Part shown: positions 50,900 through 59,308 of the stretch, piece by piece
How positions within the stretch are numbered: the first letter of the stretch is position 1
Layout of the letters: every line of letters starts with the position of its first letter
Position numbers and translations under genes: made by a program
Source of the DNA: Gammaproteobacteria bacterium Ga0077536
Lineage (GTDB): Bacteria > Pseudomonadota > Gammaproteobacteria > Ga0077536
Assembly (NCBI GenBank): GCA_001464935.1
Contig: LNEL01000046.1
Span: forward strand, 62,001-126,000
Direction of reading: 5' to 3'
DNA length: 64,000 nt
The notes under the pieces: model-generated
Database searches by the model: none
The model's input: the letters and a program-made list of their open reading frames with translations, nothing else
What the model was told of the DNA's origin: nothing

Positions 50900-53794
50900 C
50901 TAGTTCGGCGCGAGGCGCCGCCAGATCTCGGCCACCGCCTGGCGCTGCGTCAGCAGCGCGGACTGGGGCACGAGGCCGTCGACTTCCTGCAGGGCGCATC
51001 GATGGATTTCCGCGCGATAGGCGAAATAGGCGTCGTGCAGCGTGCGGCAGTCTTCGCGGGGCAGCAGCCCGAGGTCTCCTACGAGTTCGAGCAGGCGCAG
51101 ATTGTCCGTGTAGGCGGTCAGAATCTGATGCTGCGCGGCCCAGCGCAGGCAGGCGTATTGCACCATAAATTCTATGTCGGTGATACCGCCAACCCCCTGT
51201 TTCAAGTCGTATTGCTCGGCATCCGAGCGGTCGAGCTGGGCGCGCATGCGCTCGCGCATGTCGACGATGTCGGCGCCCAGTCGGGCCGGGTCGCGGCGGC
51301 TGCGCAGCACCGCCCGCCGGATCACCGCGAAGCGCTCGAGGGTGTCGGGATTGCCGGCGATGCCGCGTGCGCGCAGCAGCGCCTGGTGCTCCCAGGTCCA
51401 GGCCGATGCGTGCTGGTATTCCTGGAACGCTTCGAGCGAGGTCACCAGCAGCCCCGACGCGCCGCTCGGCCGCAGCCGGATGTCCATCTCGTAACACTGG
51501 CCGGCCGGCGTGCGGGTGGTGATCAGGTGGATCAGCCGCTGTGCGAGGCGCGTGAAGAAGACGTCGTTGGCGATCGGCTTCGGGCCGTCGGTCATGCCGG
51601 TCGGGCCGCTGCGGTCGTGCACGAACACGAGGTCGAGATCCGAGCCGTAGCCGAGTTCGAGCCCGCCGAGCTTGCCGTAGGCAATGACGCCGAAGCCCAC
51701 CGTGCGCCGCGCGCCGTCACTGTTGACGCCGGGCCGGCCGTGGCGCGCGACCAGATCGGCCCAGGCCAGCGCGAGTGCCTTGGTCACCAGCACTTCGGCG
51801 ATCCAGGTCAGGTGGTTGCTGACCTCCGCGATCGGAAAGTCGGCCATCAGATCGCAGGCCGCGACGCGCAGCACCTGCTGGTGCTTGAAGTTGCGCAGCA
51901 CGTCCATCACGCGGTCGAGATCGCCCGGATCGGCGGTCTCGATGGCGTCGTCGAGCAGATTCACGAGTGCCGCGCGGCCGGGCGGCGTGGCCAGCACGCG
52001 GCCGTCGAGCAGCTCATCGAGCAGGATCGGCGAGCGGGTGATTTGCTGCGCTATCCACGGACTCGCCGCGCACAGTTCGACGAGCCGCGTCAGCGCCCCG
52101 CCGTGGTCGGCGAGCAGCGCCAGGTAGACCGAGCGCCGCGCGATCGCGCGCACCAGTTCCGCGAGCCGCGTCAGGGCGACCGCACCGTTCGGCCGCCGCG
52201 CGCACGCGGCGACCAGCGGCGGCATCAGACGGTCCAGCCGCGCGCGGGCCTCGGCCGACAGGCGCGACAGGAAGCGCGGATCCTTGAGCTGGCCCAGCGC
52301 CGTGGTGGCCAGGGCCACGTCGGCGAAGCCCGCGGTGACGAGCACTTCCTGCGTCGAGTCGAGATCGACCGGCGCGCGCCACGCGCGCGAGCCCGAATCC
52401 TCCTCATCCGTCTGGCCGCCCGGCGCCGGCTGCGGCATCAGCAGGGACGCGAAACAGACGCGCACCGCGGCGCGATGCCGCTCGAGGCTCGCTGAAAACG
52501 AATCCCAGTCGGCGAATCCGAGCCCGTAGGCGAGACGCGCCTGCTCGAGCGGCGCGTCCGGCAGTGTCTGAGTCTGTGCGTCGCGCACCGCCTGCAGGCG
52601 GTGTTCGGTCACGCGCAGGAACACGTAGGCGTCGATCAGCGCGGTGACGTCGGCCGTCTCGAGCAGACCGAGTTCGCCACACACGCGCAGGACCGGCACG
52701 ATCTGGCGCAGCCGCAGCCGCGGTTCGCGGCCGCCGCGCACGAGCTGGAAGGCCTGGCCGATGAATTCGATCTCGCGGATGCCGCCCGCCCCGCGCTTGA
52801 TGTCGCGCTCGAGTCCGTAGCGCGCGACTTCGGCGTCGATCATCGCCTTCATCTCGCGCACGGCTTCGAAGGCACCGAAGTCGAGATAACGGCGATACAC
52901 GAACGGCCGCGTGATGTCCTCCAGCGCCGCGCGCTCTTCGACGGTGCCCGTCAGTGCGCGCGCCTTGACCAGCGCGTAGCGCTCCCAGTCACGGCCGTGC
53001 AGCTGGTAGTACTGCTCGAGCGCGGCAAAGCTGGCGGTCAGCGCGCCGCTGTCGCCAAACGGCCGCAGCCGCATGTCCACGCGATAGACGAAGCCGTCGA
53101 CGGTCACGTCGTTGAGCACGGCAATCAGCTTCTTGCCGAGGCGGTCGAAGAATTCCTGGTTGGCGAGCGTGCGGCTGCCGCCCGCTGTCTCGCCGCTCGC
53201 GCGATAGACGAACATCAGGTCGATGTCGGAGGAGAAATTGAGCTCGCCGCCGCCCAGCTTGCCCATCGCGATCACGATCAGGCTCATCGTCCGCCCGTCG
53301 GCGTCGGTCGGCGTACCGAAACGCGCGGCCAGGTCGCGCGCCAGCCACTCGGCGCTCGCCGATACCAGCGCATCGGCAAGCCCGGAAAGCTCGGTGAGCA
53401 CGGCCGACAGCGGCGCGATGCCGGCAATGTCGCGCCACGCAATGCGCGCCAGCGCCTGATGACGGTAACGCCGCAGCAGGTGGCGCAGCCGCTCCTCGTC
53501 GTGGGCCTCGGCGAAGATCGCCGCCGCCCGCGCGTGGTAATGCGCGGCGTCGAGCGTCGTGGCCAGCGCCGGCTCGTTCAGCATCGCGACGAACGCCGCG
53601 GGATCGCGTGTCGCCTCGTCCGCGACATACGGGCTGCAGGCGAACACGCGGGTCAGTTCGGGCAGGCGCGCGGCGCCGAGCGTGTGGTCGATGCCGGCCG
53701 CGCGGGCGGCGGCCAGGAAGTGATCGAGTGCCTGTTGCGTGCTGTCGGCGAGCACGGCCGGCGGCGCGGCGGTCGGGATCAGGGTCTGCGTCAT
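50900..53794 (-). CDS. glnE: Bifunctional glutamine synthetase adenylyltransferase/adenylyl-removing enzyme
   Basis: A 964-residue protein that adds AMP to and removes it from glutamine synthetase in response to PII. Two nucleotidyltransferase domains with the G-S-x-x-D-x-D pattern are visible: FSSDIDLMFVY near residue 187 (de-adenylylating half) and YGSDLDLVFVHD near residue 705 (adenylylating half), each preceded by GKLGG. The central regulatory region is complete. Start MTQTLIPTAAPP at 53794 is used because the preceding frame lacks conserved sequence. It is divergent from the aminotransferase at 53858, with a 63-base gap. Confidence 0.96.
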   Translation of the reverse strand: MTQTLIPTAAPPAVLADSTQQALDHFLAAARAAGIDHTLGAARLPELTRVFACSPYVADEATRDPAAFVAMLNEPALATTLDAAHYHARAAAIFAEAHDEERLRHLLRRYRHQALARIAWRDIAGIAPLSAVLTELSGLADALVSASAEWLARDLAARFGTPTDADGRTMSLIVIAMGKLGGGELNFSSDIDLMFVYRASGETAGGSRTLANQEFFDRLGKKLIAVLNDVTVDGFVYRVDMRLRPFGDSGALTASFAALEQYYQLHGRDWERYALVKARALTGTVEERAALEDITRPFVYRRYLDFGAFEAVREMKAMIDAEVARYGLERDIKRGAGGIREIEFIGQAFQLVRGGREPRLRLRQIVPVLRVCGELGLLETADVTALIDAYVFLRVTEHRLQAVRDAQTQTLPDAPLEQARLAYGLGFADWDSFSASLERHRAAVRVCFASLLMPQPAPGGQTDEEDSGSRAWRAPVDLDSTQEVLVTAGFADVALATTALGQLKDPRFLSRLSAEARARLDRLMPPLVAACARRPNGAVALTRLAELVRAIARRSVYLALLADHGGALTRLVELCAASPWIAQQITRSPILLDELLDGRVLATPPGRAALVNLLDDAIETADPGDLDRVMDVLRNFKHQQVLRVAACDLMADFPIAEVSNHLTWIAEVLVTKALALAWADLVARHGRPGVNSDGARRTVGFGVIAYGKLGGLELGYGSDLDLVFVHDRSGPTGMTDGPKPIANDVFFTRLAQRLIHLITTRTPAGQCYEMDIRLRPSGASGLLVTSLEAFQEYQHASAWTWEHQALLRARGIAGNPDTLERFAVIRRAVLRSRRDPARLGADIVDMRERMRAQLDRSDAEQYDLKQGVGGITDIEFMVQYACLRWAAQHQILTAYTDNLRLLELVGDLGLLPREDCRTLHDAYFAYRAEIHRCALQEVDGLVPQSALLTQRQAVAEIWRRLAPN

Positions 53795-53857
53795 GTCCCA
53801 TGATACCGCCGGCGGCCCGCTTGGGGTCGCGCGCGGGCTCGCGGATAATGCCGGGCC

Positions 53858-55009
53858 ATGAGCATTCAAGTCACGAGCAAGCTGCCGCACGTCGGCACCA
53901 CCATCTTCACCGTGATGTCGCAGATGGCGGCCGAGCACGGCGCCATCAACCTGTCACAGGGCTTTCCGGACTACGACGGTCCGGCCGCGCTGAAAGACGC
54001 CGTGAAGCGCCACATCGATCAGGGCTTCAACCAGTACCCGCCGATGGCGGGCGTGCTGCCGCTGCGCGAAGCGGTCGCGGCGAAAGTCCTCGACTGCTAT
54101 GGCGCGCAGGTGTCGCCCGACACCGAGGTCACGATCACGCCGGGTGCCACCGAGGCAATCTACTGCGCGGTGATGGCGATCGTCACGCCGGGCGACGAAG
54201 TGATCATGTTCGACCCGGCCTACGACAGCTACGAGCCGGCCGTGCTGCTGGCCCAGGGCAAGCCCGTGCGGCTGCCGCTCGCGCCGCCGGCCTACCGCAT
54301 CGACTGGCAGCGCGTGCGGGACGTCATCACCCCGCGCACGCGGATGATTCTCGTGAACTCGCCGCACAACCCGACCGGCACCGTGATGACGGCGGCGGAC
54401 ATGGCCGAACTCGCGGCGCTCGCCGAGCGCCACAATCTGATCGTCGTCTCCGACGAGGTCTACGAGCACCTGGTGTTCGACGGCCAGCGCCACGAAAGCG
54501 TGCTGTTGTACCCCGAACTCGCGGCGCGCTCGTTCGCGGTGTCGTCGTTCGGCAAAACCTATCACGTGACCGGCTGGAAGACGGGCTACTGCGTGGCGCC
54601 ACCGGCGCTGACGACGGAATTGCGCCGCGTGCACCAGTTCGTGACCTTCGTCGGCATCACCCCCATCCAGCTCGGGCTCGCCGAATTCATGCGCGCGCAT
54701 CCCGAACATCTGCGCGAACTGCCGGCCTTCTACCAGGCGAAGCGAGATGTGTTCAACTCGGCGATGGCGGGCTCGCGTTTCCGGCTGACACCGTCATCCG
54801 GCACGTATTTCCAGCTCGCGGATTACAGTGCGATCAGTTCACTGCCCGATCGCGAGTTCGTGACCTGGTTGACGAGAGAGGTGGGCGTCGCCGCGATTCC
54901 GGTGTCCGTGTTCTACGCAACACCGCCAGCGGCGCGCTATGTGCGCTTCTGTTTCTGCAAGAACGAGGACACGCTGCGCGCGGCGGCCGCGAAGCTCGCC
55001 GCGCTGTGA
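53858..55009 (+). CDS. Methionine-type PLP-dependent aminotransferase (YbdL-like)
   Basis: A 383-residue class I/II aminotransferase. TIFTVMSQMAAEHGAINLSQ near residues 15-34 is the YbdL/kynurenine aminotransferase-like N-terminus. SPHNPTGTVM near 165 binds PLP, SDEVYEHLVFDGQRH near 201 contains the cofactor Asp, and the Schiff-base lysine is in SSFGKTYHVTGWKTG near 231. It probably transaminates methionine or aromatic amino acids with 2-oxo acids. Convergent with the FecR gene: six bases between stops. Confidence 0.92.
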   Translation: MSIQVTSKLPHVGTTIFTVMSQMAAEHGAINLSQGFPDYDGPAALKDAVKRHIDQGFNQYPPMAGVLPLREAVAAKVLDCYGAQVSPDTEVTITPGATEAIYCAVMAIVTPGDEVIMFDPAYDSYEPAVLLAQGKPVRLPLAPPAYRIDWQRVRDVITPRTRMILVNSPHNPTGTVMTAADMAELAALAERHNLIVVSDEVYEHLVFDGQRHESVLLYPELAARSFAVSSFGKTYHVTGWKTGYCVAPPALTTELRRVHQFVTFVGITPIQLGLAEFMRAHPEHLRELPAFYQAKRDVFNSAMAGSRFRLTPSSGTYFQLADYSAISSLPDREFVTWLTREVGVAAIPVSVFYATPPAARYVRFCFCKNEDTLRAAAAKLAAL

Positions 55010-55015
55010 CCCCGC

Positions 55016-57424
55016 TCAGGGGCCGATGACGAAGGTGCCCGATACCGACTCGCCGGCATTGCCACCGATGGCCGTCGCCCCGTAACTGCCGACCAGCGCG
55101 GCCGCCGACGGCCCGGCGAAGATCATCTGCGCGCTGCCATTCACCGGGCAACTGGTGCACAGCGGGCTGTTGAAGCTGCCGGCGTCGCCGGGATCGCCGG
55201 TGACGATCGAGAAGGTGGTCGGCTGTCCGGCGACGATCGATTCGACGTTCGACGTCGACATCGAGTAGGACGCGCTGGCGCCCGGCACCGAGCCCGACAC
55301 GGCGAAGTTGAACAGCACGCCGGCCGCGAAATCGACCGCCACGCTGACGCTGTGCGTGCCCGTGTAGGTCGTGCCATCGCCGGCGCGGTTCATCGTCGGC
55401 GTCGTGCCGCCGAGGGACGTCCCGTAAGTGAAACTGCCCACGCCCGGCAGCGTCAGCGTCGGCTGCGTGGTGTAGGCGAGGTGCAGGTCGCCGACGCGCG
55501 AGGTCGTCGGTGACAGCGCCGGATGCAAGGTCACGAGGTTGTCGCGCAGACGCGCCCACGACGCGCCGAGACCGCCGAGATTGCCGGCTTCGACGACCGT
55601 GGCCTGGGTGGCGTCGACGATGAAGGGTGTCGAGATCAGCCCGCGCAGCACGCCGCCGGTGGTCACGCCCGCGGCATTCACCCCGTCGATGCCGGTCGCG
55701 CCGGCGATGCCGTTCATCAACTGCGTGCTCGACGAATCGCTGGCGTTTTCGGCGAAGGTGACGACAGCGCCCAGCGGCAGCGCCGCCTGGCCGCTGCTCG
55801 CCCCGATCGACTCGAGCCCGAAACCGGCCACGCCGATGATCGGATCGCTGTCCTCGAGCACGTAGTTCAGCCCGGCGGCGATCGGCACGCCGCCTTTCGA
55901 CGGGCCGGCGAAGAAACCGCTGATCTCCGCACTCACCGTGCCGCCCTTGCCGCTCGCGGTGACGTCATCGTCGAAGAACGCGCGGTCGTCGACGTCGAGA
56001 TCTGCGCGCAGGCTGCCGTCGACCAGCCACTGGAAGCCGGCATGACTGACCGTCATCGACAGCGCGCCTTCGCCGAGCAGGAAGTCCCAGTCGAGGCGGC
56101 CGGCCGTCACGCCGTCGCCGATCGTCGCCCCTGACACGGACGTCGAGAAAGTGCCACCGCTGAACACGTAGCTGGCGAGCGCGCTGCTCGCGACAGGTCC
56201 CGGATCGGCGCCGTAGATGAAATGCCACGACTGGAAGCCGCTCAAGGTCAGCAGCTCGGATTCGAACTCCGCCTCGGCGCTGCCGTTCGCGTCGATGAAC
56301 TCGAAAAAGGTGAAGTTCAACAGGTGGCCGTCGACGAAGCGGCCGTAGGTCAGCACGCCATCGGTGCCGAAATCCTTCGCGGCGAGTTCCGCCGGATTGG
56401 CGTTCAGCAGGCTTTCGAGCTTGGGATCGACCTGCGCGAGCAGGGCGAGCCGTTCCGCGCGGAAGCCGTCGTCGATGGTGTTCACGAGCGCGCGGATCTG
56501 ATCGACGCTCGTCGTGTTGATCTCGGTGAAGCGGAATGTCTCGCCTCCGTCGCCGAGGCTCAGGGTCGCGATCGACGCAATGGGCCGGCCGCCCAGCAGG
56601 ACCACGTCGAAGTCGCCGACGGCGCCCGTTTCGTCGTCGAAGATGGCCGTGCCGACCTGATCGGCGAGCACCGTGAATTCACCGCAGCCGCCGCCGAGAT
56701 CGCACAGCACGCCGTCCTCGCCGACCTGGTTGCCCTGGGCCACGGCGTTCTCCTGCACGCCCGGCGTTTCTTCCTTCTCCTTCTCGACCAGCGCCTCGTC
56801 GTCGCTGACATCGGCGCGATTGCCGGACGGCCCTTCGAGCTTCTGGCACTCCGCGCCGTCGCAGTGATAGCTCTCGCCCGACGCCACTTCGCCGCTGTAG
56901 TCGCCGGACTGCAGATCCCACACGCCGCCGTAGCCGCTGAGGTAAGTACCGTCTTCCTTGCCCGCGCAGTCGCCGTCGCAGGTCTGGATGACGCCGGCGG
57001 TGCCACGGATGCCGATCGTCGCGACTTTGGTGCTCAGCCGGAAATTGCTGCGGTTCGCGTGCCCGATCGCGCCGGTCACGAGGCGCACCGTCCCCTTCAG
57101 CAGGTTGAAGAAGCCGCGTTCGCTGCCATCGGCCTGGCCCGTGTACGCATAGTCTTCGACCTTGTAGCGCGTGTTCGGCTGCAACGCTGCGAAGCCGCCG
57201 TCGGTGAAGCGGATCTGCGTACGGCCCGCCTGCGTCTGCACGGTGTCGCCGGGATAGACGCTCGCGCCACGTTCGAGTGCGCGCGCGCTGCCCTGGCCGT
57301 CGACGGCGTTCACCTGACCGAAGGCGTACACCACCCTGGCGGCGGGCGCGGCGGCGAATGCCACGTTCGACGACAGGATGGCGCCGAGCAGGGCGGTGGC
57401 GAGCGGGGAGAGTCGGATGGCCAT
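55016..57424 (-). CDS. Exported FecR-domain protein, likely cargo of the adjacent SLAM-like exporter
   Basis: An 802-residue secreted protein. A Sec signal peptide (ATALLGAILSSNVAFA) precedes a FecR domain at about residues 30-145: ERGASVYPGDTVQTQAG, RTQIRFTDGGFAALQPNTRY and TIGIRGTAGV. Next comes an acidic region with close Cys pairs (CDGDC, CDGAEC, CDLGGGC), then a long Gly/Ser/Ala-rich beta-strand region and a C-terminal part ending in SGTFVIGP, including another CTSC pair. No lipobox, membrane helix or LPXTG is present. The C-terminal third has the low-complexity strand pattern of a soluble beta-barrel like that of TbpB, which SLAM-type exporters recognise. It starts 9 bases after the exporter gene. 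The ligand and surface location are inferred. Confidence 0.78.
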   Translation of the reverse strand: MAIRLSPLATALLGAILSSNVAFAAAPAARVVYAFGQVNAVDGQGSARALERGASVYPGDTVQTQAGRTQIRFTDGGFAALQPNTRYKVEDYAYTGQADGSERGFFNLLKGTVRLVTGAIGHANRSNFRLSTKVATIGIRGTAGVIQTCDGDCAGKEDGTYLSGYGGVWDLQSGDYSGEVASGESYHCDGAECQKLEGPSGNRADVSDDEALVEKEKEETPGVQENAVAQGNQVGEDGVLCDLGGGCGEFTVLADQVGTAIFDDETGAVGDFDVVLLGGRPIASIATLSLGDGGETFRFTEINTTSVDQIRALVNTIDDGFRAERLALLAQVDPKLESLLNANPAELAAKDFGTDGVLTYGRFVDGHLLNFTFFEFIDANGSAEAEFESELLTLSGFQSWHFIYGADPGPVASSALASYVFSGGTFSTSVSGATIGDGVTAGRLDWDFLLGEGALSMTVSHAGFQWLVDGSLRADLDVDDRAFFDDDVTASGKGGTVSAEISGFFAGPSKGGVPIAAGLNYVLEDSDPIIGVAGFGLESIGASSGQAALPLGAVVTFAENASDSSSTQLMNGIAGATGIDGVNAAGVTTGGVLRGLISTPFIVDATQATVVEAGNLGGLGASWARLRDNLVTLHPALSPTTSRVGDLHLAYTTQPTLTLPGVGSFTYGTSLGGTTPTMNRAGDGTTYTGTHSVSVAVDFAAGVLFNFAVSGSVPGASASYSMSTSNVESIVAGQPTTFSIVTGDPGDAGSFNSPLCTSCPVNGSAQMIFAGPSAAALVGSYGATAIGGNAGESVSGTFVIGP

Positions 57425-57433
57425 GGGCGGCTC

Positions 57434-58813
57434 CTAGAAGTCGTTGCGAACCGTCAGCATCACCTCGAAGCGGTCGTAGTTCGAAGTCGTGACGTTGGCA
57501 TCGTTCTGGTTGTAGCGGACGGTCGGTGACACGCTCCAGTGCGGGTCGAGCTGGTGGCGGTAGCCCGCGCTGACGTCGACGAAATCGTCCTCGCGCAGCA
57601 CGAGGAAGGTCGGGTCGCGACTGTCATAGTCGCTGTGCTGCCAGGTCACGGCGCTGAACACCGTGCCCTTTTCGCGCACCGCGATCTGGCCGCCGACGCG
57701 CAGCCCGTAGAAATCGCGGCCGAAGTGCGCACCGGTCGATTCGCGCAGCGCGTTCTCGACGCCGCCGAAGCCGCTCGCGAACAGCGCGGGCTTGCCGGTC
57801 ACGTGCGCGAAGACGTGCGCATAGCCGAGACCGCCCGTATAGCGATTGACGTTGCGCACACGCTGCTCGGGATAACGCACCATCGAATACTGGCCGAACA
57901 CGGTGATCTGATCGGTGTCCGAGAAGCCGTGCTGCCATTGCGCGGTGGCGCCGCCGAGTTCGCGATCGCTCGCGAGCGTCGAGCCGCCGTCGACCTTCAG
58001 CCGATCCGCTTCGAGACCGACGCGAAACTGGTTCCTGTCACGGCGCAGATGCAGGCCGAGCTGGCCCGCGGCGTCCGTGGTCGTGAAGTCGGCCTCGCTG
58101 AGCGCGAGCCGATGACTGAGGTCGATGCCGCCGTAGAGGCTGAGCCCGTGGGCCTTGCTGAGGGGCGACGTGAAGCGCAGGCCCGCGGTGAGGTCCCAGA
58201 TCGCGCTGTCGAGTTCGAGCGAGCGGTCGGACAGTTCGAACAGCACGCCGCCGAGCGCGGGCACGGCCACGAGATTCTGATCCGTCGCGCTGTTGACGTT
58301 GCTGTCGTAGCCGAGACCCATCTGCACATATGGCCGGAAGCGCGTGCGCGTCGCGTTTTCATAGACGTCGATCGTCGCGAGGTACTGATCGATGCGCTGC
58401 TCGACGTCTTCAGGCAGCTCGAGGGCTTTGACCTTCCTGAACTCCTTGCGCGCGTCTTCGGTTTCGCCGAGCGCCAGGTAGGCGCGGGCGAGTTCGGCAC
58501 GGGCCGGCCCGTTGTCGGGCGCGAGGTCGACGACGCGTTCGAGTGCGAAGACCGCATCGAGCGCGTTCCCGCTGTCGAGCGCCGCGATGCCGAGCAGGTA
58601 GTCATAGCCGGGATCGCCGGCCAGGGTTTCCTCGAGCGGCTTCAGCAGCGCGTACGCGGCGGCCGGCTTGCGGGCATCGAGCAGCGATTGCGCGGCGGCG
58701 AGCGGATCTTCCGCCGACTGGGCGGCCGGCAGTGCCAGCCACAAGGCGAGTACACAGGCGCGGCGCAAACGCGCGCCGCCGACATGACGATGAGCCAACG
58801 GACTTTCCCCCAT
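57434..58813 (-). CDS. SLAM/DUF560-like outer-membrane protein (TPR plus beta-barrel)
   Basis: A 459-residue outer-membrane protein. A signal peptide (ACVLALWLALPAAQSA) is followed by TPR-like helices at about residues 35-150 (PAAAYALLKPLEETLAG, FALERVVDLAPDNGPARAELARAY). A barrel of alternating strands follows from GYDSNVNSATDQN near residue 166 to the last residues EVMLTVRNDF, with the C-terminal Phe recognised by BAM. YDSNVNSA matches the DUF560/SLAM (type XI secretion) barrel start. Such proteins move TbpB-like cargo to the cell surface. The 802-residue gene follows after 9 bases. Alternative reading: a generic TPR-porin without export function. Confidence 0.8.
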   Translation of the reverse strand: MGESPLAHRHVGGARLRRACVLALWLALPAAQSAEDPLAAAQSLLDARKPAAAYALLKPLEETLAGDPGYDYLLGIAALDSGNALDAVFALERVVDLAPDNGPARAELARAYLALGETEDARKEFRKVKALELPEDVEQRIDQYLATIDVYENATRTRFRPYVQMGLGYDSNVNSATDQNLVAVPALGGVLFELSDRSLELDSAIWDLTAGLRFTSPLSKAHGLSLYGGIDLSHRLALSEADFTTTDAAGQLGLHLRRDRNQFRVGLEADRLKVDGGSTLASDRELGGATAQWQHGFSDTDQITVFGQYSMVRYPEQRVRNVNRYTGGLGYAHVFAHVTGKPALFASGFGGVENALRESTGAHFGRDFYGLRVGGQIAVREKGTVFSAVTWQHSDYDSRDPTFLVLREDDFVDVSAGYRHQLDPHWSVSPTVRYNQNDANVTTSNYDRFEVMLTVRNDF

Positions 58814-58821
58814 TCCCTGGC

Positions 58822-58870
58822 TTTTCCGGTTGGCAACCGCTCGATCGCGGGCGCCCTCCCCACCGGAAAA
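58822..58870 (-). promoter_or_regulatory. Inverted repeat in the 5' leader of the SLAM-like gene
   Basis: TTTTCCGGT (58822-58830) and ACCGGAAAA (58862-58870) can form a nine-base stem, 31 bases apart, directly upstream of the ATG at 58813 on the minus strand. Its base ends 8 bases before the start codon, where it could hide the ribosome-binding site. The 177-base divergent gap to cutA (58814-58990) also contains GCGAAT and ATTCGC around an A-rich patch near 58881-58906 and a possible cutA -10, TACAAT at 58955-58960. No regulator is known. Confidence 0.5.
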
Positions 58871-58990
58871 ACTCCACTAGGCGAATACAATAGCGGAAAA
58901 TTCGCACAATTCACCTCATCTGTCGGCGCGTGGCCCGCCCGGCCGCTGCCTGCGTACAATGTGCAAGCCCCACGCCGCCGAGATCCCCGG

Positions 58991-59308
58991 ATGTCCGAAC
59001 CGCTGATGTGCTACTGCACCTGCCCCGATGCGGCGGTCGCGCGACGCATCGCCGAGGTGCTGGTCGAAGAAGGCGTCGCCGCGTGCGTCAATCTCGTGCC
59101 GGGCCTCGTGTCGGTCTATCGCTGGCAAGGAACGGTCGAAGCGGCCGATGAAGTGCTGCTGCTCGCCAAGACCGATCGCGCGCACTATCCGGCGCTCGAG
59201 GCGGCCATTCGTCGCGAGCACCCCTATGAACTCCCCGAAGTGGTCGCGGTCTGTATCGCGGCCGGATCACCGCAGTATCTCGAATGGCTACACGCATCAC
59301 TCATTTAA
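58991..59308 (+). CDS. cutA: CutA1 divalent cation tolerance protein
   Basis: A 105-residue trimeric ferredoxin-like-fold protein. CYCTCPDAAVARRIAEVLV near residues 7-25, ACVNLVPGLVSVYRWQGTVE near 34-53 and HPYELPEVVAVCI near 79-91 are the family signatures. It is linked to copper and other metal tolerance, but its activity is unclear. ATG 58991 gives the standard length; the much longer open frame upstream is the shadow of the SLAM gene. Its last 25 bases overlap the dsbD start. Confidence 0.95.
   Translation: MSEPLMCYCTCPDAAVARRIAEVLVEEGVAACVNLVPGLVSVYRWQGTVEAADEVLLLAKTDRAHYPALEAAIRREHPYELPEVVAVCIAAGSPQYLEWLHASLI

Noticed and set aside
57539..59308. A very long plus-strand frame (589 codons) leading into cutA
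   Set aside because: Only its last 105 codons are CutA. The rest is antisense to the SLAM-like gene and shows the Arg/Ala/Glu-rich composition of GC-rich shadow frames.
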